In this document: positions 16,305 to 25,271 of the stretch, one piece after another
How positions within the stretch are numbered: the first letter of the stretch is position 1
Layout: each line of letters starts with the position of its first letter
Origin: Xylanibacillus composti
Lineage (GTDB): Bacteria; Bacillota; Bacilli; Paenibacillales; K13
Direction of reading: 5' to 3'
Assembly: GCF_018403685.1 (NCBI RefSeq)
Contig: NZ_BOVK01000037.1
Coordinates: forward strand, 1 to 64,000
DNA length: 64,000 nt
Notes under the pieces: generated by a model
The model's database searches: none
The model's input: the letters and a program-made list of their open reading frames with translations, nothing else
What the model was told of the DNA's origin: nothing
Position numbers and translations under genes: made by a program

Positions 16305-18230
16305 CTAGGAGGTGAACCTCAGCAAGTCGCCGACCTCCATGATCAGCGCGATCCGGCCGTCCCCGAGAATTGTCGAGCCGGAGAGGCCATTCACCTTGCC
16401 AATAAAGGAGCCCAGCGACTTGATGACAATGTCCTGCTTGCCCAGCAGCTCATCAACGGCCAAGGCCACCCGCTTCTCCGCCGTCCCGACAACGACGACC
16501 GACATGCTATTTCGCGTTTCCTCGCAACGGGGGATATGGAAGTGATCATGCAGCCAGAGCAGCGGAATGACACGATCCCGAATCATAACGACTTCTTGCC
16601 CCTTCATCGATTGGATGTCCCGATGCTTGACGCGGACAATTTCGGCCACATTGCTCATTGGCAGCACGAATCGCTGTGTGTTCAGCCTGACCAGCAACCC
16701 GGTGATGATGGCAAGGGTCAGCGGAAGCCTGATTTTGAACTGAACGCCTTGCCCTGGCGAATTCACAATGTCAATCAAGCCGTTCAACCGCTCAATGTCG
16801 CTCCGCACGATGTCCATCCCCACGCCTCTGCCGGAAACCTCGCTGACTGCGGATGCAGTGGAAAATCCCGGTACGAAGATGAGGTGAACCGCCTCTTGAT
16901 CGCTCATGCGCTCTGCGTCGTCCATGGATATCAATCCCTTGCCGATTGCAGACTGCCGCACGCGGTTCGGATCGATGCCCGCACCGTCATCCTCCACAAT
17001 GATCACGACCTGATTGTCCTCATGCGCTGCCCGTACCGTCAGACGTCCCGTCCGCGGCTTGCCTGCCTGCTCCCTTATCGCCGCCGGCTCAATGCCGTGA
17101 TCCACCGCATTGCGAATCAGATGGATCAGCGGATCGCCGATTTCCTCTATTAACGTACGATCCAGCTCTGTCTCGCTGCCTTCCAATACGAGCTCGATTT
17201 CCTTGTCGAGACTGTGCGCCAGATCGCGAACCATCCGAGGGAATCGGTTGAAGAGCTGGGCAATGGGCAGCATCCGCGCCTTCATGACCGTATCCTGCAA
17301 ATCAGCAATGACCCGCCCCAGGTGATCGGTCAGCAGACTGAGCTGACCGACCTCCTCATTGCCTTGCACATCCTTCTCCAGCTTGCGGTGAAGCTGCTGC
17401 ATGCCGGTTTGATCGATCACCAGCTCGCCCACGAGGTTCATCAGATGCTCCAACCGTTCCACATTTACTCGAACGGTCTGCGCCTTCCGATCCCCCCTAG
17501 TGCGCTGCTGCGATGCCTCGGCAGCAAGCCCGCTCTGATCCTGCTGCTCCTCCTCGACATCGTCCTCCAACTCCAGGGTCGCTGGCTCCATGCGCACATC
17601 TTCAATATCGACCATCGATCCGAACAGCCCGGCCATGTCTTCTTCGCTCATGCTGGTCTCAATGGCGTAGTGAAGGTGCGTAAAAGCCACATCCTCGTGC
17701 ACTCCTTCCAAATCGGGCTCAACAGATTTGACCTCGACCGACTCTGCCAGCCGCTGATAAATGACCATGGCCCGGACCTGCTTCATCGGGCAATCATCCG
17801 TCAGCTTGACTTTAACGATGTAGGCTTGTTTCGAAGACTGCGGCTCGGCAGGCGCTGCGATCAATTCTTGAAGGCGCGAGATGAAGGGCGCAATATCCAG
17901 GGTCGTCTCCTCGCCTGCAACGAAATCGTCCTTCAGCTGCTTCAGCCCGTCCATGCAGCGAAACAGATGATTGGTCATCGCCGAAGTCAGCTGGAAGCGG
18001 TGACTGCGCAGTCCATCCAGCAACTGCTCCATCTCATGGGTGAGCTGCTTCATGGCTTCCAGACCCATCGCGGCCGAAGATCCCTTAATGGTATGCGCGG
18101 CGCGGAACAAGCTTTGCACGGCTTGCTCGGTCTCGCCGGCTTTCTCCAGATTCAGCAGCTCTTCCTCCATAAGCTGCAGCTGCTCCTCCAGCTCCTCATG
18201 GAAGATTTGCGCCAGTTCAGAAATGTTCAA
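16305..18230 (-). CDS. cheA: chemotaxis histidine kinase CheA
   Basis: A CheA-family kinase of about 641 residues that autophosphorylates in response to chemoreceptors. Order: HPt domain with phospho-acceptor in FRAAHTIKGSS, a short P2-like region (about 140-230), an acidic linker, dimerisation domain (VERLEHLMNLVGELVI), ATP-binding domain with HLIRNAVDHGIEP, VEDDGAGID and GRGVGMDIV, and a CheW-like C-terminal domain. The ATG at 18239 abuts GGAGG, so I prefer TTG at 18230, nine bases from it; the HPt domain is intact either way. It overlaps the end of cheW. CheY, CheB and CheR are not in the window. Confidence 0.92.
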   Translation of the reverse strand: MNISELAQIFHEELEEQLQLMEEELLNLEKAGETEQAVQSLFRAAHTIKGSSAAMGLEAMKQLTHEMEQLLDGLRSHRFQLTSAMTNHLFRCMDGLKQLKDDFVAGEETTLDIAPFISRLQELIAAPAEPQSSKQAYIVKVKLTDDCPMKQVRAMVIYQRLAESVEVKSVEPDLEGVHEDVAFTHLHYAIETSMSEEDMAGLFGSMVDIEDVRMEPATLELEDDVEEEQQDQSGLAAEASQQRTRGDRKAQTVRVNVERLEHLMNLVGELVIDQTGMQQLHRKLEKDVQGNEEVGQLSLLTDHLGRVIADLQDTVMKARMLPIAQLFNRFPRMVRDLAHSLDKEIELVLEGSETELDRTLIEEIGDPLIHLIRNAVDHGIEPAAIREQAGKPRTGRLTVRAAHEDNQVVIIVEDDGAGIDPNRVRQSAIGKGLISMDDAERMSDQEAVHLIFVPGFSTASAVSEVSGRGVGMDIVRSDIERLNGLIDIVNSPGQGVQFKIRLPLTLAIITGLLVRLNTQRFVLPMSNVAEIVRVKHRDIQSMKGQEVVMIRDRVIPLLWLHDHFHIPRCEETRNSMSVVVVGTAEKRVALAVDELLGKQDIVIKSLGSFIGKVNGLSGSTILGDGRIALIMEVGDLLRFTS

Positions 18231-18672
18231 CGGCTCCATCCTCCTTCAGAAGGACTTGCTCCATTTCGAGAATGCCAGCTATCCCTTCCGCGGACATGCC
18301 GATCCCGACCAAATATGCGCCGCTCACAGCGCCAAGCCGATCAGGCGGCGGCTGAATATCGGAGAATGTCGTCACCTTGTTCACTTTATCTACCAGCATG
18401 CCAACGGCTTCTTCCCTATGGTTGACAACAATAATTCGGCTCAGCTTCGTCTCCTCCTGCTCCTCCATATGAAACAGCTTGCGCAGGCTGATGACGGGCA
18501 CGACCTTTCCCCGCAGATTGATGACTCCCTTTATGTAGGGCCTCACATTCGGCACTGCCGTGATGTCCTGCATCTTGATGATTTCCTGAATCAAGGAAAT
18601 CTTGACCGCGTATCGCTCTTCGGAAACTACAAATTCCACATACTGCTCGATCCCGGTTGACAAGGGAAACAC
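18217..18672 (-). CDS. cheW: chemotaxis coupling protein CheW
   Basis: A 151-residue scaffold that couples chemoreceptors to CheA. The CheW fold is recognisable from YVEFVVSEERYAVKISLIQEI, VPNVRPYIKGVINLRGKVVPVISLRK and VGMLVDKVNKV. It lies between the receptor gene (85 bp upstream) and cheA (overlapping), so the three proteins probably form one signalling array. The final residues diverge from short housekeeping CheW proteins, but no extra domain is visible. Confidence 0.92.
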   Translation of the reverse strand: MFPLSTGIEQYVEFVVSEERYAVKISLIQEIIKMQDITAVPNVRPYIKGVINLRGKVVPVISLRKLFHMEEQEETKLSRIIVVNHREEAVGMLVDKVNKVTTFSDIQPPPDRLGAVSGAYLVGIGMSAEGIAGILEMEQVLLKEDGAVEHF

Positions 18673-18757
18673 CTTCTTTTTTTATGGGTTTGACTATGTT
18701 CAAATTCAACTGGCCGTCTCATAAACCGGCTTTCTTGAAGCAGCGTCCGGCGGCGTC

Positions 18758-20350
18758 TTAAGACACCTTGAATACCGAGACGGTCTTCTGCAAGTCCCCG
18801 GCAAGCTCTGCCAGCGATTGGCTGGTGGAAGCGGTCTCCTCTGTTGCAGCCGCAGCCTCCTCGCTCGCTGAGGAAATAATTTCAATGGAATGCATGACAT
18901 CGCTAGTCTGCGCTGCTTGCTCCTCGCTGGCCGCCGCAATTTCACCGGCCTTCATGGTTGACTCCTCCACCATTTGAACGATCCGCGAGAACGCCTCGCC
19001 GATGCGCTTCGTATTCTCAACGGCCTCCGAAGCCGTTTTGACGCTCATATTCGTATTGTTCTGCATCCCTTGAATAATGTTTGTGATTTGCTTCGTCGCC
19101 TCGCCGCTTCGTTCGGCAAGCCTGCGCACTTCATCGGCTACGACCGCGAAGCCGCGACCCTGTTCGCCTGCCCGCGCCGCCTCAATCGCTGCATTCAGCG
19201 CAAGCAAATTCGTCTGCTCGGCGATATCGTCGATCACTTCTATGATGTCGCCGATTTTGACCGCGTCGTCTTCCAGGCGATTCATCTGGTTGTTCATCTC
19301 ATCCATGCCCGCGATGGACGAATCGACTACGGCGCCGCCGTCGCGTGCGACCTGCAGCGTCTTCCCGGAAAGACTTGATGCTTCCTCCGCATTTTGCGCG
19401 ACTGACGAGATGGCCTCGGACAACTCCTTGAACAGCTCGTTCATGTTCTGCGCAGCATTCGCCTGCTCATTGCTGCCGCTTGCGATCTCTTCGGTGCTAG
19501 AGGAGATTTGCTGCGAAGCAGCCGCCACACTTTCCGCATTGGCGAGCACCGTACTGATCAGAGAACGCAAGTTGGCAGTCATCTCGTTCACGGATACAGC
19601 CAGCTGTCCGACCTCATCCTTGCTTGCAACGGGCACAGTCTCGCGCAGATCTCCCGCCGCTACCTTTTTCAACGACTCGACCACCTGACTCATTGGCCGC
19701 GCGATCATGCCGGCAATCACGTTGCCGAGCAGCAGACTCAGAACAAATCCCAGGATAACGACCCCGATCAGAATGGCGCGCGAGATGATGAAATTCATCT
19801 GGGCTTCCTCATTGGCTTCTTCGGCCTGCTCGGTATTGTTGTTGATCAACTCCCACAGGTTGGCCTCCAACCGAGCACCGACATCGTTCATGCCGGAGTT
19901 CATATAATTGCGGAGATCTTCATCCCGATCCTCATTAGCCAGCTGCAGCGCATGCTGCGCCATCGTTGTATACTCGTTCCACAGCTGTATTGCTTGGTTG
20001 ATCAATACGCTGTCTTCCGGCAGCAGGTCCTCCCTCTGCATATAGCTCGTCAAATACTCGCCTGTGCTGCTCATCAGCGTATTAGCCTCTTCAATATTCT
20101 GATTTTTGATCGCGGTATCGACATTCAGACCGACATCACGAATATTGACGCGCAGACGCTGATAGTATATCTGGATTTGGGACAGATCCCTGACGCTAAT
20201 CAAATTCTCCTCATACATGGCTTTCAGATCGCCGTTCAGGTCTTGCATAGAGAACATGCTGTAAATACCTATGCCGGCCAACAGCATGGCCACGATCACA
20301 AACGAAACAATCAACTTCAGGCGAATCTTCATGTCGGTGAACCATTTCAT
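18758..20350 (-). CDS. methyl-accepting chemotaxis protein, four-helix-bundle sensor type
   Basis: A 530-residue chemoreceptor. Transmembrane helix 1 spans about residues 11-32 and helix 2 about 187-208, enclosing a mostly helical external domain of about 155 residues of the 4HB_MCP type. A HAMP domain follows ([18 protein letters not shown]), then the long cytoplasmic hairpin with the conserved tip [23 protein letters not shown] and flanking methylation helices rich in EE/QQ. The ligand is unknown. Its mRNA leader carries a cyclic-di-GMP riboswitch, so expression of the receptor-CheW-CheA unit depends on second-messenger level. Confidence 0.92.
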   Translation of the reverse strand: MKWFTDMKIRLKLIVSFVIVAMLLAGIGIYSMFSMQDLNGDLKAMYEENLISVRDLSQIQIYYQRLRVNIRDVGLNVDTAIKNQNIEEANTLMSSTGEYLTSYMQREDLLPEDSVLINQAIQLWNEYTTMAQHALQLANEDRDEDLRNYMNSGMNDVGARLEANLWELINNNTEQAEEANEEAQMNFIISRAILIGVVILGFVLSLLLGNVIAGMIARPMSQVVESLKKVAAGDLRETVPVASKDEVGQLAVSVNEMTANLRSLISTVLANAESVAAASQQISSSTEEIASGSNEQANAAQNMNELFKELSEAISSVAQNAEEASSLSGKTLQVARDGGAVVDSSIAGMDEMNNQMNRLEDDAVKIGDIIEVIDDIAEQTNLLALNAAIEAARAGEQGRGFAVVADEVRRLAERSGEATKQITNIIQGMQNNTNMSVKTASEAVENTKRIGEAFSRIVQMVEESTMKAGEIAAASEEQAAQTSDVMHSIEIISSASEEAAAATEETASTSQSLAELAGDLQKTVSVFKVS

Positions 20351-20436
20351 CGCAATCCCTCCAAAAAAGTAATAAAACCAGAAAAACTATACGACAAATT
20401 TCAACACAATAACTGATAATTCGACATATTCAACCG

Positions 20437-20473
20437 AAAAAAATCAGCCCTGCCGCAAATAGACAAGCGCTGA
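20437..20473 (-). terminator. riboswitch expression-platform terminator
   Basis: Imperfect 8-bp hairpin (TCAGCGCT / AGGGCTGA, one mismatch) followed on the minus strand by seven T. It begins 3 nt past the aptamer and about 90 bp before the chemoreceptor start, the place expected for ligand-controlled premature termination. Confidence 0.75.
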
Positions 20474-20475
20474 CT

Positions 20476-20570
20476 CGCATATAGCAGCCCGGCGGCCTTG
20501 GCGAAATCGCATTAGGCCCGTAGCTTTGCGTCCTTGCCTTTCGACAAGTTTGCCCTCTTCCTCTATGCTT
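20476..20570 (-). ncRNA. cyclic-di-GMP-I (GEMM-I) riboswitch aptamer
   Basis: The minus strand reads through the hallmark segments of the class-I cyclic-di-GMP aptamer in order: AGGGCAAAC, a short stem with the GAAA tetraloop (CTTGTCGAAAGGCAAG), GGACGCAAAGC, the GGGCCTAA segment, a second stem with a TTCG-type loop, and GGCCGCCGGGCTGC. Outer pairing of GCATAG with CTATATGC closes the element. A terminator follows immediately. It stands in the 5' leader of the chemoreceptor-cheW-cheA operon. Whether ligand turns expression on or off cannot be told by eye. Confidence 0.9.
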
Positions 20571-20640
20571 TTTTGATCGGTTTATAAGAGTACGATGTGA
20601 TTATATCGCATGAATGCCATTTGCTGCTCTTTAAACATTT

Positions 20641-21684
20641 TCAGTGTGATTCCAAGACCTCCGAGTCTACGCCCAATGCGCGGGCAACCGCTTCCAGCGT
20701 CGATTTCTTCGGCTGCCTGATCCGTCCGTTGCGCAGATTGGATATCGTCGTAACCGACACGCCCGACTTGTCCGACAGCTCCGTTGTATTAATGTCCCGC
20801 TCAGCCATCAGCATGCGCAGCATCCTCCCGAGGTCAATTGGGCCTGCACAGGCTTCCTCCCCGCCGCGGTCGAATAGCAGCTTCTGAGCCATCCGTCTTC
20901 CGGGACCGATATGCCGCAGCACCAAATAAAAGCCCAGCAGCCGACCGTCTCTCTGCCAATCCGGGACCCCCTCTACTCTAATATCCAACGCGTAGCCCTT
21001 TTTGTGAAACAGGCGGGTATGAAAGACTACCGGCGTTCCGGTGTACAGCGGTTCGATGCGAGGATCCCGAACAAGATCGTGAAGAGAAACAAGCATGTCC
21101 CGAGGGTGTGATACGAATTCCTGCATCTTGTACCCGGTTAATGCCTCTATGTTTGCATTGCAACTACGAACGCTGTCATCCAGACCGATCCGCAAAATGG
21201 CGGCGTCGCCATGCTTCGCCGTAAGCTCGACCTCCGTAATCTCGCGGCAGGATACCCAGCGGGTCATGCCCGCATACACAAGGAAATCGTAGCTTTGACC
21301 GTCCAGGGAGCCTCTGCGCTCCTCCGCCACAATGGAAGCGAATGTCTCCCGTGCCTGCTCGTGCAAGGTGACCGCGCCGCAATTCAGGCAGCGAATGGCC
21401 GGCAGGTTTCGCAGCAGGACAGGCGGCGCTTGAGCAGACCCCGGCGGCATCAAGGCTTCTTCAAACACACTTATCCGCTCGCTGCTGCCGCAGATACATG
21501 CCAGAGTCCCGTCCATCTGTCGACAATCCCTGGCAACCAGATCCCGGATATACGCAGATATATTGCCGCCCTGATACAGGCTCGCCTTAAGATGGATCAT
21601 GTCATGCTCTTGCTTTGTTAGCCGGATATCAGGCAATCGGTACCGTCTGGGATTCGAAGCTTTCGGACGTCCTCTGCGCATCAT
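20641..21684 (-). CDS. four-domain regulator: ribbon-helix-helix-like, zinc-finger-like, PAS-like and XRE HTH
   Basis: A 347-residue putative transcription factor. After a basic leader, residues about 17-53 (RLPDIRLTKQEHDMIHLKAS, then ISAYIRDLVARDC) resemble a ribbon-helix-helix or MobC-like DNA-binding unit. Cys pairs CIC near 63 and CLNCG near 99 could bind zinc, as in YgiT/MqsA-type antitoxins. Residues about 160-265 look like a PAS sensor (RSCNANIEALTGYKMQEFV). The last 65 residues are an XRE helix-turn-helix (TTELSDKSGVSVTTISNLRNGRIRQP). It is divergent from the ABC-F gene and could control it or the neighbouring chemotaxis operon. The domain calls are by eye. Confidence 0.75.
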   Translation of the reverse strand: MMRRGRPKASNPRRYRLPDIRLTKQEHDMIHLKASLYQGGNISAYIRDLVARDCRQMDGTLACICGSSERISVFEEALMPPGSAQAPPVLLRNLPAIRCLNCGAVTLHEQARETFASIVAEERRGSLDGQSYDFLVYAGMTRWVSCREITEVELTAKHGDAAILRIGLDDSVRSCNANIEALTGYKMQEFVSHPRDMLVSLHDLVRDPRIEPLYTGTPVVFHTRLFHKKGYALDIRVEGVPDWQRDGRLLGFYLVLRHIGPGRRMAQKLLFDRGGEEACAGPIDLGRMLRMLMAERDINTTELSDKSGVSVTTISNLRNGRIRQPKKSTLEAVARALGVDSEVLESH

Positions 21685-21890
21685 GCTGTTCTCCCTTTTC
21701 TTCGTGTAACTTTCATCATAGAGGGAATTCGGCTAATCGTAAACATTTTTTCATTAAAATTTATATATATTGTCCAGACGTAAAATCCAAGCGTTCCCCC
21801 TCGCAAAGACGGTCAAGAACCTGCACAAGGCCCGCCTTGATATGCTATGCTTATAAGGAAGAAGAATTTCAGATAGGAGCTTCACCGACT

Positions 21891-23714
21891 ATGACAATAC
21901 TTACTGCAGAGCAGCTGACCAAAAGCTACGGCATGAAACAGCTGTTCCATCAGATTTCCTTCAGCATAGAGGAAGGGGAACGCGTCGGCTTGATCGGCGT
22001 GAACGGCACGGGGAAATCCACGCTGCTTCAGGTTGTGGCAGGGGTAGAGCCAGCCGATTCGGGCAGCCTGATGACCAGGAACGGGCTTGTCGCCGAATAC
22101 TTGCCGCAAAACCCCGATTATGACCAGAGCGTGACCGTGCTGGAGCAGGTGCTCGGCATGACCCGGCACACGGAAGCGGAGTTCGAAGCGAAGCGCATCC
22201 TGTCCAAGCTCGGCATCGAGCAGTTCGATGAGCGAATGGGCTTGCTGTCCGGCGGCCAGCGCAAGCGGGTGCTGCTCGCAGGCGTCCTGATGCGAGAATC
22301 CGACCTGCTCATTCTGGACGAGCCGACGAACCATCTCGATACGGAAGCGGTCGAATTTCTCGAGAAGCAATTGAAACGACGAAGATCCGCTCTGCTTATG
22401 ATCACGCATGACCGCTATTTCCTCGATCGGCTGGCTACCCGCATGCTGGAGCTGGACCACGGCCAGCTCTACAGCTACACAGGGAATTATGCGGCCTTTC
22501 TGGAGAAGAAAGCGGAACGCCTGGAGCTGGAGCAGGCGGCCGAGCGCAAGCGCCAGAACTTGTTTCGCCGCGAGCTGGAATGGATTCGCCGCGGAGCCAA
22601 AGCTCGCACGACGAAGCAGAAGGCCCGAATCGAGCGCTTCGAGCAGATCAAGCAAGCGGCCCCGGACCGGCAGGAAGGCGAGCTGGATATTTCCCTGTCA
22701 GGCAGCCGGCTCGGCAAGAAGGTCATTGAGCTGGAGCAGCTCGGGCATGCCTATGAAGGGCAGCCTGTCATCCGCTCCTTCTCTGCCATCATCCAGCGGA
22801 ATGACCGCATCGGCATTATCGGTCCGAACGGAACCGGCAAATCTACATTGCTGAAACTGATTGCCAAGCGCATTCAGCCAGACGAAGGCCGCGTCGAGAC
22901 AGGCCCTACCGTGCGCATCGGTTTCTTCACTCAGGAAGCCGAGGAGATGGACGCGGCAATGCGGGTCATTGATTATGTCAAAGAAGCGGCCGAGCATGTG
23001 AAGACGTCCGACGGCACGCTGGTCAGCGCCGCTCAGATGCTGGAGCGCTTCCTCTTCCCCGGCGAGCTGCAGTGGACGCCAATCGGCCGCCTGTCCGGCG
23101 GCGAGAAGCGGCGGCTCTACCTGCTGCGCATCTTAATGGAAGCGCCGAACGTGCTTCTGCTCGATGAGCCGACCAACGATCTGGACATTCAGACCTTGAC
23201 GATACTGGAGGATTATCTCGACCAATTCAACGGGGCCGTCCTGATCGTCTCGCATGATCGCTACTTCCTCGACCGTACAGCAGAAACGATCTGGGCCTTC
23301 ACTGGCGGCGGACATATTGCGCATCATGTCGGCAACTACAGCGAATATCGGGAGCACCTGACGCGCAAACCGGGGGGAACCGAAGCCGCGGAACCGGGAT
23401 CGGCCAAGAGCGGCGAGAAGGAAGCAGCCAAGGATAGCGGCCGCAAATCGGCGGAACGTCCCAAGTCGCTGAAGATGTCCTATCAGGAGCAGCGCGACCT
23501 GGAGCATATTGACGCAAGGATTGAGGAGAAGGAGCAGCAGCTTGCCGAATTGGAGGAAGCGATCAGCCAGGCGGGAAGCGATTATGACAAGCTGCAGAAG
23601 CTGTTCGACCAGAAAAAAACGGTGGATCAAGAGCTGGAGCAGCTGATGGAGCGCTGGACGTACTTGAACGAGCTGGCCGAACAAATTGCCGAGCAGAAAT
23701 CCAGCCGAGGCTAG
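21891..23714 (+). CDS. ABC-F family ribosome-associated ATPase (Uup/YfmR-like)
   Basis: A 607-residue protein with two ABC modules and no membrane segment. Walker A motifs GVNGTGKST (first module) and GPNGTGKST (second), signatures LSGGQRKR and LSGGEKRR, Walker B LLILDEPTNHLD and VLLLDEPTNDLD. The linker between modules is long and basic (RRGAKARTTKQKARIERF), and the C-terminus is a charged coiled coil of about 70 residues, the Uup/YfmR arrangement. These proteins act on the ribosomal E site to relieve stalling; some give antibiotic protection. The start chosen is ATG 21891 after AGGAG. Confidence 0.9.
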   Translation: MTILTAEQLTKSYGMKQLFHQISFSIEEGERVGLIGVNGTGKSTLLQVVAGVEPADSGSLMTRNGLVAEYLPQNPDYDQSVTVLEQVLGMTRHTEAEFEAKRILSKLGIEQFDERMGLLSGGQRKRVLLAGVLMRESDLLILDEPTNHLDTEAVEFLEKQLKRRRSALLMITHDRYFLDRLATRMLELDHGQLYSYTGNYAAFLEKKAERLELEQAAERKRQNLFRRELEWIRRGAKARTTKQKARIERFEQIKQAAPDRQEGELDISLSGSRLGKKVIELEQLGHAYEGQPVIRSFSAIIQRNDRIGIIGPNGTGKSTLLKLIAKRIQPDEGRVETGPTVRIGFFTQEAEEMDAAMRVIDYVKEAAEHVKTSDGTLVSAAQMLERFLFPGELQWTPIGRLSGGEKRRLYLLRILMEAPNVLLLDEPTNDLDIQTLTILEDYLDQFNGAVLIVSHDRYFLDRTAETIWAFTGGGHIAHHVGNYSEYREHLTRKPGGTEAAEPGSAKSGEKEAAKDSGRKSAERPKSLKMSYQEQRDLEHIDARIEEKEQQLAELEEAISQAGSDYDKLQKLFDQKKTVDQELEQLMERWTYLNELAEQIAEQKSSRG

Positions 23715-23786
23715 CAGCTGCTGAAAACCGCAATAAGCCGGTTCTGGCTCTGAGCAATTCAACTATTTCGAAGGAGTGAATCTTGG

Positions 23787-24860
23787 ATGGAACAGAAACA
23801 ATCTCTACTGGCCTTTATCGGTTCGTATGCCGAAGCGGATGAACCGAGCCTGTATACGTGCAGCTTTGATCCGCTAAGCGGCGAGCTCAAGCTGCTGCAT
23901 GAACGAAGCGGAATCAAGAATCCGACTTTTCTCGATCTCGACAAGCAAGGCATGAAGCTGTACGCCATCGGCGAGAAAACCGCGGACGACGGCCAGCGGG
24001 TCGGGACTGCATCCGCATGGTCGATTCATCCCGACAACGGGGAGCTGATTCTGCTCAATGAGGAGCAGACCGTTGACAAGTCAACGTGCCATATCCAGTT
24101 GGACCGCACCAAGCGCTGCCTGATTGTCTCCAGCTATCATGGCGGGATGATCGGCCTGTCTCCGCTGCTGGAAGACGGCCGGATCGCCCCCGCCTCGGAT
24201 GTGCAGCAGCACGAGGGCAGCAGCGTATTGCCTGTACAGAGCCAGGCACGCGCGCACTCCGCGATCTTCGACCGCAACAATCGGTATGTGGTGGTCTCGG
24301 ATTTGGGCTTGGACAAGCTTTTCGTCTATGCGCTTGACCTGAACGCCTGCAAGCTGACCCTGCAGCAAGAGCTTCAGCTCGCAGGGGGATCGGGACCGCG
24401 TCACTTTGTCTTTCACCCTGCACAACCATATGGCTATGTCATCAATGAGCTGAATGCTACCATTACGGTACTGGATTATGACGAGGCGAACGGCAGGCTC
24501 GCTGTGAAACAGACCGTCTCAACCTTGCCGGACGGTTACGATGGCGAGAAAAGCTGCGCCGACATTCACATTTCGCCAGATGGACGCTTCCTGTACGGCT
24601 CCAACCGCGGACACGACAGCATAGCGGTCTATCGCATTGCTGCCGACGGAACGCTGCAGATTATCGAGCACGTCTCTACCGGTGGCAAGCATCCGCGCAA
24701 TTTCGCGATATCGCCGGACGGCCGCTTTGTCTTGGCCGCCAATCGCGACACGGACAATATCGTCATCTTCGCCAGAGACGCGGAGACGGGCAGGCTCACT
24801 CCGACTGGCCACAGTCTCACCGTGTCCAAACCGGTCTGTGTGCGTATCCTGGACAGATAA
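23787..24860 (+). CDS. lactonase-family beta-propeller protein (6-phosphogluconolactonase-like)
   Basis: A 357-residue seven-bladed propeller of the Lactonase/Pgl family. Typical blade strings are visible: GSYAEADEPSLYTCSFD at the start, GSGPRHFVFHP near 210, CADIHISPDGRFLYGSNRGHDSI near 262 and GKHPRNFAISPDGRFVLAANRDTDNIVIF near 310. In the pentose phosphate pathway YbhE-type members hydrolyse 6-phosphogluconolactone; others have different or unknown lactone substrates. No signal peptide. The gene starts 72 bp after the ABC-F gene with AAGGAG upstream and ends at a terminator, so it may be cotranscribed with it. Confidence 0.88.
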   Translation: MEQKQSLLAFIGSYAEADEPSLYTCSFDPLSGELKLLHERSGIKNPTFLDLDKQGMKLYAIGEKTADDGQRVGTASAWSIHPDNGELILLNEEQTVDKSTCHIQLDRTKRCLIVSSYHGGMIGLSPLLEDGRIAPASDVQQHEGSSVLPVQSQARAHSAIFDRNNRYVVVSDLGLDKLFVYALDLNACKLTLQQELQLAGGSGPRHFVFHPAQPYGYVINELNATITVLDYDEANGRLAVKQTVSTLPDGYDGEKSCADIHISPDGRFLYGSNRGHDSIAVYRIAADGTLQIIEHVSTGGKHPRNFAISPDGRFVLAANRDTDNIVIFARDAETGRLTPTGHSLTVSKPVCVRILDR

Positions 24861-24880
24861 GAGCGGAGGCATCAGCACCA

Positions 24881-24921
24881 AACAGGGAGGGGAAGCTGCA
24901 CATGCGGCCCCCCTCCCTGTT
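24881..24921 (+). terminator. stem-loop terminator after the lactonase gene
   Basis: A 12-bp perfect inverted repeat (AACAGGGAGGGG / CCCCTCCCTGTT) 20 bp past the stop, followed by a moderately T-rich tail. It may also stop convergent transcripts from 24954. Confidence 0.75.
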
Positions 24922-24953
24922 CTGCTGTTTCTCCCTTTTCGGACACAACAAGC

Positions 24954-25253
24954 TTATTTGCGGATCAGATGCTCCAGAATTGCTCGCAGCTGCATATCGA
25001 AATCCGGTTCATCCTTCTCTTCCCCGCTCACTTCAATTTTCGTAATATCCAGCTTGAAAGGCTTGCCCCCGTCGAGAGAATCAAAGATCAGTTCCCGTTC
25101 ATTGACCAGCTTGACCGGATAGCCCATCTCCTCAAAGGCACGAATAAAATCCGCTATCTCCGGCATCCGATCTTTCGGCAAATACAGCAAGGTCCGCAGC
25201 ATCTTCGATTCGTTCTCCCGGATCAGCTTGAAATGAATGATGCACTCGCGCAT
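24954..25253 (-). CDS. 99-residue conserved-looking hypothetical protein
   Basis: A small acidic cytoplasmic protein I do not recognise. It has alternating strand-like and helical segments (TLLYLPKDRMPEIADFIRAF, YPVKLVNERELIFDSL, FDMQLRAILEHLIRK) and no hydrophobic segment or cysteine. A strong GGGAGG site precedes the ATG by nine bases. It follows the DEAD-box helicase gene by 18 bp on the same strand, so the two are probably one operon. Codon use matches the neighbours, which supports it as a real gene. Confidence 0.75.
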   Translation of the reverse strand: MRECIIHFKLIRENESKMLRTLLYLPKDRMPEIADFIRAFEEMGYPVKLVNERELIFDSLDGGKPFKLDITKIEVSGEEKDEPDFDMQLRAILEHLIRK

Positions 25254-25271
25254 AGTGCCCAGCCTCCCTTT

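Noticed and set aside
21685-21890. Antibiotic-responsive leader peptide before the ABC-F gene
   Set aside because: No short frame with ribosome site followed by alternative hairpins could be found; only a small AAGGC/GCCTT hairpin is present.
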